Shown here one piece after another: positions 49,424 through 61,400 of a stretch of 64,000 nucleotides of DNA (its first letter is position 1; each line of letters opens with the position of its first letter). This DNA is from Plazaster borealis (taxonomy: Eukaryota > Echinodermata > Asteroidea > Forcipulatida > Labidiasteridae). The notes below the pieces were generated by a model. The model was not told where the DNA came from and searched no databases. It saw only the letters and a list, made by a program, of their open reading frames with translations. The stretch covers positions 19,370,501-19,434,500 of the forward strand of contig CM037459.1 in the NCBI GenBank assembly GCA_021014325.1. The letters are read 5' to 3'. The translations under genes were made by a program, and so were the position numbers.

Positions 49424-52400
49424 CTGTCAGAGTAAAGAGTTAGAAATCTGGTGATTAATTAATAAGATCAGCGTTCTCCCTTAAAGGCAGTATATACTTT
49501 TGGTAAATGTCAAAGACCAGTATCCTCACTTGGTGTATCCCAACATATACATGAAACAACAAACCTGTGAAAGTTTAAGCTCAATCGGTCATTGCAATCA
49601 CCAGAAAAAAGTGGGGAAAAACCTTAAGTGTTTTCACTGTTTTCAAACATCGAGATTTTGCATCATGAGATCAAAACTAATTGTTTCACTGATTTCTCAA
49701 AAACTATAGCATTTATAGCAAAAATATTTCAAAGGGAGTTTCCCATCATAACCATCTTTATACCTTGTAAGTTATGTGTAAATCTGTGAACATTTATATT
49801 TTTACTCTAACCAATGTAACAAACACCCTTTAACACTGGTCCACTGGCCAAATGCCAGTTAAAACATATGAGAACCAGTCAAAATTCACTCCAAGTGGTC
49901 CGGCTGGCTAGTTCATGGTTGAAAAGCATCACTATTTTATTTCAAATAATGGACTAGGGAAAAACCCGGTGGGCTAGTGAAAATGACGAGCTAACTGGTC
50001 CTGCTGGCCAGTCACTAAAAAAAATAAGGACAAACCCTGAAGGATCGCTAAATGAGGCCCAAAATCAGGTGTTAATTGAAAGCTCTTAATTCTAATCTGT
50101 TTGATGAGCAAATAAAACCCAGTTTTGAGCTTTGCCAGTGAGTGCCTGTTTTCGGCATGTCCCAATCGTGGCCGAGCGGATCAGAACACCGGACTCAAGC
50201 CCTGGTGTTTCTGATCAGCAGAGTGTGGGTTTGAGTCCTGGTCGTGACACTCGTGTCCTCCTGCGTCCTTCAGATGGGACGTAAAGCCATAGGTTCTGTG
50301 TGTTGTGTAATGCACGTAAAAGAACCCAGTGCACTTATCCAGAGCTGCCAACCTTAAACTGGGCATTTCAGTATTCTTTAGGCTGAAAATCAGTATTTTG
50401 CCAATGAAATCAGTATTTTTCTGCGCGGCGCCGATACACTTCTTGTACTCGACTACCCACTGGTAATTGAATTACCTTTTACGGATGCTTTGCTCATATT
50501 ACATGTATTAAAGCCAATAATTATGTCAGTGTTCAAAAAAAAAAAAAAAAAAGTTTAAAAAAAGTTTTAAAAAATTTGTGTATCGGACCGCAATTTGCGC
50601 TACACTGTGCATGGGAGAAGCCATACTGCAATTCTTTCCAATTAATGATATCAAAATACTTTAGTTTCTGTACTATCGTTTATTAAAATGAATAAAAATC
50701 ACGCTTGCACAGGATGGGAAACACACCATTACAATACCACAGTGGAGGGCAGTCAAGTGTTTGAAGGACTTCGGCAAGTTTGTCAACTGGGCTTCCAACC
50801 AATTCCATGTCCACCCATTGCATTCTTTCGCCTTTTATCACTACTTTGCATCAGATCTTGGCCTCCATTGCGTCGAAGATATCTTTCCTTTTCGTCATTT
50901 TTATTTCAATTGATGCAGCGATCGCGATGTTTCACACACTAAACAACGTCAACACGCTTGTTCCTTGCAGAAGTAAAATTTATCACAGTGTCTGTTTGCC
51001 GCCGCATCACACACACGTGATCATTAAAAAACTGCGGCGCCAGTCTCTACAAAAGCCATGCGTGTGGGTGACGTTGTGAGACATGTACTACAGAATGTAT
51101 GCTGTACAAGGTGCATTGCGTCTCCGTTCAGTGCACGGAGATCACTCTGGCAGTAGTGAAGTCCTTCAGCGCAATAGGTGATGGTACCTAATAATAATAT
51201 TATAAGCTCTGAAACGCGTGTGAATTCGCGGCTTTCATTTTTATTTATTACGATCTCATTGTTTGTCCTGCATTTACACTGGGGCTTAAAATGATGATTT
51301 TTTCCAAATCCGTATTTTTAAAAAAAAAAATGTTTTTCCGTTTCTGGTTTGATGATTTATGAAATACGGAAAATCCGTACTAGTTGGCAGCTCTGCTTAT
51401 CGTAAAGAGAAGGGGTTCGCCCGGGTGTTCCTGGTTTGATCGGCAGCATATTGCACCACAGCACCTTGTAAACCATTACATGGAGCTATAAAGGAATAGG
51501 TCTCATACTTCCACACAGAGTTCTGCATACCTTGCAGTACCGGGCGCTTTGATATCCCCTTCGGGGGTGATATAGTGTACATGTATATAAGAACTCAGTA
51601 TTATTATGTCCCAGTGAGTCCAGGGGCTGACTTCACAAAGAGCTAAGATTGATCTTAACTGTGTATCAATCTGAATGAATGGCTAATTGCCACGCAAAGT
51701 GAAGCAAAGTGTGATGTCACAATACCAATAACTATGGTGATTTTGGCAACTCATCTTAAGATGAATCTTAAGGCTTTATGAAATCGAGCCCAGGCCGCAA
51801 AATCAGAGTCCAATATTTTTGAGTTAACATACGAATGGAGAGATATGAGTCAACTGGTTTTGAAATGACTTTAATATGAAGATACTCCCTCTTATAAAAT
51901 TAAACAAGGAAATCTGTTGCAAATATTAACCTCAAATATATTGAAATATTGAAAGTTGAAAACAAAATTTACCTTTGTGTAGCCTTTACTTGACAAATAT
52001 CTTTTTATTTTCTGCAAATAAATAATAACAACTATTAGAATAGATGGCAGTTTATATATGTATATATTTTTTTAACCCATTAGTGCTGTGTATGCGAGGA
52101 ATGCTTAAAGGTAGTGTCATACCTTGGTAATGACCCCAAAAAGAAATTGTATAATTTTTATCCGAAAGCCTTCTTGTTATGATAATGGAAGTGAGCATCC
52201 TGGGAAATTATTTCATCTGAAGTGCCCCCATTGATTAGAAATCAATAAATGTATGTCAACAAAATTTGAATCTCCAAAGATCACCTGCAGGCGACTTTTG
52301 GAAATTTCTGTTGCGTCCGTTTGAATACTGCCCTCAATATGGCCAGTTGGTACCCGCTGTCACCTTGCTAGTCATGAATGGATTAGCAGTATTGATGAAA

Positions 52401-55400
52401 ATACAGTGACAGCTTTTTTGCTGTTTCCTCAACAACTAGGCACTACTTTCTACTGAAACTTTCACAGGTGACTTTTATTGTATCTTTCTTGATAATTTTT
52501 CCTATAAATCAGCATTATGTTGCCAAAAAATAAATTACGAACCTACATTTAAAAATCAAACTTCCTTGCTTTCGTAAGTGCAGAATTTAGTCCTACTATA
52601 AATTGTTCAGTTTTCACTTTCAGTAATCAGAGCCATCAAATTGCATTTACTCACCGGTAAGAGTACGTCATAGAACACCAGGTACCTCGGTAGCTTACTA
52701 CCAGATTTGAACTCCGACTTGAGCCACTCGAACGGATTCTCAAAAAAACTATCTGCTTCATCTTGGTACACGGTGTCCATGCCGTATCGATTAAGATTAG
52801 GTGGGCACTCCAGGAATCGCATTGAGATGTTAGCGTGAACATGGCTGGAAGTAAGATGATTGGGCAGAGTAAACGGGCAGTTTAACCATTTAGAGACCAA
52901 AGCGGCCTCAAGGGGCATGTATCGAAATGTCCACAGCGGCCACAAGAGTTTGACCTACTTCCACTGTGACTCAATCCATAAGGTCAAGGTAAAGGTCGTG
53001 TCTCGAACAGACATCCTCAAATGATTCCCATGTTAACAAAGTATCTACATTTCTAAAACAAAACCAAATTTTTCTTTTTCTTTTTGTTTCCAGATATTTT
53101 TACTGGAAACATTGTGTCAACAACAACAAAATCAACAATTTTAGTCATATTGTTTGGTTTTTCCCCTTACAAGTTACACAGATGTGTGTTAAGTGCTGTT
53201 TATTTCCCCGAGTTCTGTGAAAAAATCTACAGGCATATCACTCAAGTAGGATTCGAACCCACGACCTTTGCCGTGCTAGAGCAGATGTCTTACCACTAAA
53301 CCACCGAGTAGCAGTTTGAATCCTATATTTTAGCAGCGGGTACCGGTGGGGCCCACAATGATTTAATAGATGTTTAATCAATTTCTTGTTCACAGAACTC
53401 AAGAAAGTACCGAGTATACAGTGCTTGATACACATCCGTGTAAGGGCAAAAACCAAATCATATTCTTTACCCCCTATACAAATATAACATCAATTAAATT
53501 TCAGTCATGTCGGAGCGTAGTGTGTTGATGATTGTACAGAAACGAATGGTCTCTAATGGGTTAAGGGGGTTGATATCATCTTCTGTCTGGTTTATAATAA
53601 TTTTACTTCTTTAAACCCTTGTGTGTATTGAACATTTTATTTATAAATTGTGTAATAAACTGCAATTTAAATATTTGTAATATCTGTATTGGAACACATA
53701 ATTAAAACTAAATTTGTACAACAAAAATGAATAAATTTGTATTATTAAAGGATCTGTGTCATCATGATCAAATCAAGCCTGTTGCTGTACATGGAATTAT
53801 GAAGTCTCACCCAATGCGCGTCCGCACTCTCCATAGATATGATACGGAGGGAGGGAGGCGCGCACGAGCTGTAACTGGTTGGGAGTTCATAATTCCATAA
53901 CCACAGGCCTACTTTGATCATGACGACACAGCACCTTTAAAGGCACTGAACACGTTTGGAAATTGTCAAAGACCAGTGTTCTCACTTGGTGTATCCCAAC
54001 ATATGCATAAAATAACAAGCCTGTGAAAATTTGGGCTCAATTGGTCATCGAAGTTGCAAGAAAATGATGAAAGAAAAAACATCCTTGTTGTACAAATTTG
54101 TTTGCTTTCAGATAGGAATAAAAACTTCTTGCAAGAAATGTTTATTATTTTAGTGAGAATTTACCTCTTTTTCAAAAACTACGCTACTTCAGAGGGAGTA
54201 GTTTCCTACAATGTTTTATACTATCAACAGCTCTCCGTTGCTTATTACCAAGTAAGTTTTTATGGCATATATATTTTGAGTAATTACCAAACGTGTACAG
54301 TGCCTTTAAAATTCACATTACCTGAAGAACGGTGTAGAATGACACGGCATAAGAAAGAGCACTGATGGTACTTTGAAGTGAGCATTAGGAGCGTGTGCTA
54401 CCGTCTGTAGATACCCCATAACATCAAGGGTTCCCCTCTGATGAATGAGCCCGGTGTACAGGCAGGCTGGTAGATTGGTACACAGTAGGAATAAGGCCAG
54501 GCCGGTAGCCCGACCCGTCCTTGAAAGACTTCTTAGACAAACCCCTGTGGATGGACAATTTCTGAAGTTTCAAACAAGTCTATTTATGGAATGATTATTA
54601 ACAAAACAACTTCGGGCTCAAATTTTGAGAACATTTTCCCCATCACTCCTACTGTCTGATGATTCATTACCATCCACTGTGGTTTTGAATAATAGAGAAA
54701 CTATGTCAGCCTGCAAAATGATATCATGTGGTGAATGCATCTACACAGTACACAGTCAAGTCAACCCTCCTACTGTTTGTCCGTTCAAAACCATCCACTG
54801 TGGTTTTGATTAAGATAAACTATACCAGCCTGCAATATGACATCATGTGGTGAATGCATCTACACAGTGCACACCCAACCCTCCTACTGTCTGATCATTC
54901 AATATCATCCAATGTGGTTTCGAAGGACAGACAAACTATGCCAGCCTGCAATATTATATCATGTGGTGAATGCAACTACACAGTACAAAGCCAACCCTCC
55001 AACTGTTTGACCATTCAATATCATCCACTGTGGTTTTGAATGATAGGTAGACTATGCCAGCCTGCAATATTATATCATGTGGTGAATGCAACTACACAGT
55101 ACATAAATATACAGTTTTGCTACCACACCATTTGGTGCTCAGTATGGGGCATGGTGTACCCCCCCCCCCCCCTCCTATGGTGTCTTCATTGTGTTCTGGG
55201 AATGTCAGGAATTCTTTAGAGGATTTTAGGGGGGTACCTCTGTACAATAGAAAAATAATGTGTTAAAGTATGGGGACAAGGGGGAGGCACCCTCTGCCCC
55301 ATATCGGGCATGGTATACGCCACACACAACTGTGAGTTCAATGGTGGCTATTGGTTGGTCAATTCACCAGAATGTTACCAAGTGTAAGAGGGTTAATAAT

Positions 55401-58400
55401 GGCTCACGATTTGAACCAGTACTTACCACAAAAAGCCATGGCTATGGGAACCAAGGGCAGAAGAAATCTGTATTCCTTGTGCTGTAAAAGGCTGGGGGGA
55501 AATTAAGAAACTGGATTAGGAAAACCTTACCTAAATGGTGGTCTGTTAAACAAGTTAATGATAAAACATGAGAACAGGTTTTATGTAGACTAAACCAACT
55601 GGCAATTGTAAGCTTTATGCATGTCAGCTTGAGAATAGTAAAACTGAAAACACTACATCCACCACACAAGCTCATACAACAAAGGATTTCTTCCAGCAAA
55701 TTCTACGTGGCAAATGTCTAGATTTAACATATTTTGTGCACACTCAATGTTCATAGTGAGTAGTAAATAATGAGTTTTGAGTAGCAACTGGTAACATTTT
55801 GCTGTGCAATACAAAGGAAATCCTTCACTGAACTAGGCATGACCTTGTACCAATAGTAGCTTTTCATAACCACAATAAAGTCGTAACTTAGTCTTACTTC
55901 TATCTTTTATCCCACACAGTGATTTCTGGAGATGGTTCACTCATGAAACAAATTAGTATTGGTGCAAGACAATGCTGTTTCTTATCACTTGACTATCGCG
56001 GTTCCCTGCTATCCGCACCCCGCACACTCTTAATACATGAACCATCAAATGATAGAGGGCGCTGTTAGGAATTCTTCCATCGCCCACCGCACGCTCGTAT
56101 TGACCGGTTCATGGCTTCTAGCGAACGCCCTCTATCGGTGAAATAGTTGCACCATGTATGCAGTGTCGATTGCTAAAAAAATACCTTTCTATTGTTGATA
56201 AACAAACCGCGCTGGTTGACATGGACGGCCAAATGTTAGCATTCAATCGTTTAACAGATGTTGTGACGAAATTCAACATTTCTGCAAACTTTCAATAAAA
56301 AAAATCCATCCCATGATTGACTGCTTTGTTTCCAACAAATTCAACACTATTTTTGAATATTTGTGTAACATTTTTACAAACTGTGGCTATCTGTTTTTGC
56401 TTTGCATTTATGGCTTCCCATAGTTTTTCAACCTTGGTTGGCAAAAACTTGGGCTGTGACGTTGCACTAGAAAGGTCCATAACATATAAGAACATCTTGC
56501 ACCAAGACTTGCAACAAACAAGGTTGGGTTCAGTACCAGCAGTCTGCCCCCCGAAAAAACCTGGTCACCACCAGGCAGCTATCACCAACTTAATCATACT
56601 GTTAAAAAAATACTCACCTATAAATAAATTGAGTCCACATCATGATTATGACGAGGGGTCTGTAGGAACGTCCAGCGAGTCTTATTCCAAGGATGAAGGG
56701 TAGAATGTGAGTACCCATGATAATGGGCAAACCCTGGCTCAGATACCAGTGCCAGGATTGCGTTCCGTAGAATGAGCTGATGTTGTAGAGAGTGTTGAAT
56801 CGCAGGAAGTTAAAATGTACAAAAACCCACTGGGAGGTCGAGAGGAGAGAAGGTAAACAAAATAGTGAACAATTTTGCTGGACAAAACATTTCTGCTGTT
56901 TTAAAAGCAAGTGCAGAAATGGTAAATATTTGTTTTTTAAATTAGTTTCAATCTGAAAGCTCAGCGACTGGAAAGTTCATACCAGTACCAATTTCTCAAG
57001 ATAATGCTTCTGTCTGATATACTGTCAAAGTCAAGAAAATAGAATTTAAAAGCCAATAAAATAACCATCGCTTCTTTCTATTGCAACAATCAGAATAAGC
57101 TCGTTATGAACATGCACAAAATCCCTTACAAAACATGCTTGCATACTCCACGTTACTAGGCATTCTCTGCTTACACAGCTAGTGCACAAGTTCGGTGCTT
57201 GCCCTGTAAGCAAAGAGTGGTAATCATAAGCGGAGAATTCAGCGGTAAGCAGAGCCATTAAATTTGGCCCTGCTCTAGAATGTGGGGGGTACCCAAGTAA
57301 CCTGTGGGTTTTATCCGCAGGTGTTTATCAAACACTGGTAAAAGGGAAAAAACAAAATAATTATATTCATGATGTATACAAGTGTCAGGCGGTTTAGAGC
57401 ATTGAATTCAAATTCTGGTGGTTAAGTCATCTGTGTGTGGGTTCGAATCCCAGCCATGACATTTGTGTCCTTGAGCAAGATGCTTTACTACAATTGATTC
57501 TCTTCACCCAGGGGTATAAATGGGTACCTACGAGGGTAGAGGTTGATATTGTGTTTGAAAAATCCTTCTAAACGCCCTGGCAGCCGGGGCTGCACACTCC
57601 CCAGGGAGCTGAGAAAGATTAAAGGAATGTTATTGGCCCAATGACCAGAACACTAATGTAAAGTGCATTGATATGTTATTGTAAAATGCGCCATATAAGA
57701 ACTAGTTATTATTTTACATAGGGAACTGGTTACATCTAGTGTTCCAGAAGAAAAATATTTTCAACTTCTTAAATTTTTTCCCACAGACATACCTTGCCAT
57801 AAAACAATCGGTCTATAAGTAAGGAGCAGCTGAGAGAAGCAGAGCTGAGGGAAACAAGAAACAAAAAGTCAAAACTGTTAATAGTAAAAGCTGTAGCAGA
57901 AGTGGTAAAAATGACAAATGTCTCAACTTTAAATTTTACAGGGTTCTCCCCTTTGCTTGGCCCCACCAGTCTCATCCAAGACCGCAGGGATAGGCTTTAA
58001 CAAATTCTTGTTCAGGATGTAGTGATGCACAATGGGAACAACTGTACTGCTGATTGGCGTAATGTGCACAATCACAACATGTACTTGTGTGCACACAATA
58101 TGATAATGCATGGTGGCTCCATGGATAATGTAAACAATCTTTTTAAACCAAAGTCCTAATTTTAGTACAAGGCAAAGAATAACAAAAATTATTTGCAATG
58201 GATTTACACAATAGAGCTACAATACTACTGTTAGTTGAATCTTCGTAAACAGGGAGAGGTGACCGGGGGGTAATATTAGGTCATGTGGAATGGTCTAATG
58301 CACATGTGCATACGGCAGCCCGTTCCAGCGCCTTTGGATGAGGTGCTGGGACCGAGCAAAAGTTCTCTCCATGCGTATCGGGCTGATACACACAAATTGA

Positions 58401-61400
58401 AGGCCAATAAGGCAAACAATTTATTTTTGAAAGTATTTTCAAAACAGTATGATCAATTGTAAATGAAGCCAAGGATGGCTTATAAGTTTAATTAACACTG
58501 TAATTCTGAAGCCCGAAGAAAAACTGTAAATAAAAGCTTTTGCGATAATTATGTACATGTGTATAGTGTAGCTTTAACAAACTGTTCTCTGGGGATAGTT
58601 TGCTGCTTGGTTCTAGTATGTATTTGCTTCGGATTTTTAACAACTTACACCCGGTTCAGACAGGTGCTCCAGAGTCGTGCCAAACCAAACAGATTAGGAG
58701 CGACTCCATGTCGACCAAAATAAGTTTTGGTTTCAGACAGGCAAACTTAACATATACTTTCAAATTAGTTTCGGCTCATGAAAAGATTGACGTCTGACAC
58801 TAAGACGCTCCAGAGTCGTTCTGAACGAATGCAACAGTCGATCATTTGACTTCCAACGCGTCCAGTCACTCCTAACTGTTTCAAACTTTTCATGTTACTT
58901 AATTCAATAATTTGGTTTGGCGCGACTCTGAAGCGCCTGTCTCAACCGGGTGTAAGTCATGGACATATGACAGTGGATAAGGAAATTATCGAAATGCAAA
59001 AAGTGAATAAACTTTGCAACTTACACCATTGGGATCATATCCACCAGGAGCGTGATGAACAAGTTTTGAGTTCGTACTAGGTGCCATAGACACAGTGGGA
59101 TCCAGATGATACCCGCTGTGGGGCGCATGATGCTGGCTAATGATGCATAGAATAGATACCAGCCAACTGAGGGCCTGTATACAAGACAGTAAATAGACCT
59201 TTATCGTGGTGCAATCATCTTGATTTTCTCCCATTCAAATCAATGTAACCAAACCGAGGCTGGACGGAAAAATAGTCTGGTTCCTTTTTGTACAATGAAT
59301 ATCAGCATCCATTACTGTTATGAATACAGGAAACATGATAAAGGTCTATACAACAGAACTTCCAGCAGGCATGATTTTCACACAACTCATTAATATAGGG
59401 TCGGAAAAAGATCAAATCTAACATTTTATGGACATTGCACTGCATGATTTTTAATCAACTTTAAATATGAAGAGAGGGGCACATCTCAAAAAAATGTACA
59501 GCTGTTTTTTTTGCCGTTCTTGAATTTTGGGGTAATTACAAAAATATATGTAAAATTTCTCATATCAACAGTGTAGCGTCTTGCCTGCCCGGAAATACAC
59601 CGGGTTAAACAAGGTTAGCTCTTTTTTGTAACAAGACGGCTTGGTCTATATAGGAAGATGGCAGTGTTTACCTATTTTTGTCTGTGAAGGAACCTTTGAG
59701 CATGTACAAGGGCCACGGGTAATGGTAAAATCCACACACTGTCAGGATCATTTCCATTGTGTTGCTGAGAGTCCGAGCAGCCGTGTAGAAAACGAACCAG
59801 GAGCTGAGGTGACAGAACAGCTGATGTGACATTGGGTCAAGGTACATGTGTAATCAACCTTGTGAAAAAAATGTGCCTATGAAGCAAAAGTGTTTTTCGT
59901 AAACGATCGAACAGACTAGTATGTTAGCATTCAAAATGGATTTGCATGGTTGTGTCTTAGACATTCCCAAGAAAAATGCTGAACATTGACCAATCCACAC
60001 TCGAGTTGCTCACCCGGGCAAACTCTCTGGGAAATAGCCATTTCCTGGGAAATAGCTACCCCTGCTTTGGGAGTAGCGTTACAAGTGAGAGACATCCAAT
60101 CCCAGGGCTAGCAAACCAGGTCTTAAATTTCCCCAGGAAAAGTGCATCAAGTGTGAAACAAGAACCTAGGGTGGTGGTGGGATTGGAATTCCCCATGAGT
60201 CTCCTGAGAATTTGCACTGTAGTGTGAACAGGGCTTATGTGGTATTAACTAGGGAGTCTACCAACATATATAGGGCTCATGTAGCTCAATTAGTGGAGCT
60301 TTGGTGGATTCAAAATACAAATCCCTCTTTTCCTATTTTTTTTCTTTAAATACTCAACCAAATTCTAGAAAATAAAAGGATACAGCCCATCTTGCAGTGT
60401 CCTCACCCCACATACGTCGGGCAAATTTGTACAAGTAGAGATCTCCAACGGCTGAAAATGTGGCCTGGAGCATTCGAGGCAATAAAATCTGAAATGAGAG
60501 AATCAAAGACATTGTAACAAGTGAATATAACTGTTACAGGGTATGGCCGATAGACGAAGAGGAACAACAGTGTGCAGAGACGAAGAGAAATCCGGAGACA
60601 GGGCTTAGTCCGGAGACAGGGATCAAAGCAGCGACAACACATTTACCGGGAAGATAACCGGTAAGGGGGGCTAGGCGTTTGCACAACGGGAAAACCTAGC
60701 GAATAGACTGAGGAAACAGCAGGTGGAGAATTGTTCTATCCACTGGCTCTTGAGAAGACAGTTCGTTGAAAATTTAGATGGTAGAAAAGGGTTGGCTCAT
60801 TTGATGGTGTTTGGCAGGTAAGAAACCGCTGCTACCAAATGTAAGAAGTGAATATAACTGTTACAGGGTATGGCCGATAGACGAAGAAAGAAGATACCAG
60901 AAACGTTCTTGAATTGGCTATATTTGTACAGGATATTTATTGTTCTATCCTGGGCTGATAATTCATACAGAACGAAGGGTATAGAGAGAATAAAACTGGA
61001 TTGGACCACAGTGTACAAGTGTGTCACACTGAGCTAACCACAAAAGCAGAGAATGGAAACATTTAGAAACAATTGACATTATATAGGGAATAGGTAAGGC
61101 TTGGTCACTGACCGGATAATAGTGGAGGTCAGTGCAAGTCCATGGGTGTATCAGGTGGGCCTACCACATGGTTGACTTATGGGGTCGAGTCCTTGGTCAA
61201 GGAACTGGACAGAAGCTTGATAATTGGGGATAATGGGATTAAGGTTGGAAGGAGGCTGTTGTTCTAGAAACTATAATTATTAAAATAATTAATGGTGATG
61301 ACAGCTAGATTTAGGCTTTACAACATGTTGCTGAATGTAATTCTTATCTTTGCATATCTTTAACAACTTCTTGCCATTAGGCGGACCTGAACCTACACCT

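Noticed and set aside
49222..49443. + strand ORF of 73 codons with a hydrophobic stretch
   Set aside because: It is the antisense of the last PIGB exon, which has clear family motifs on the - strand.
56317..56703. + strand ORF of 128 codons near a PIGB exon
   Set aside because: No recognisable domain; its 3' part is antisense to the 56618-56829 exon and the rest lies in intron.
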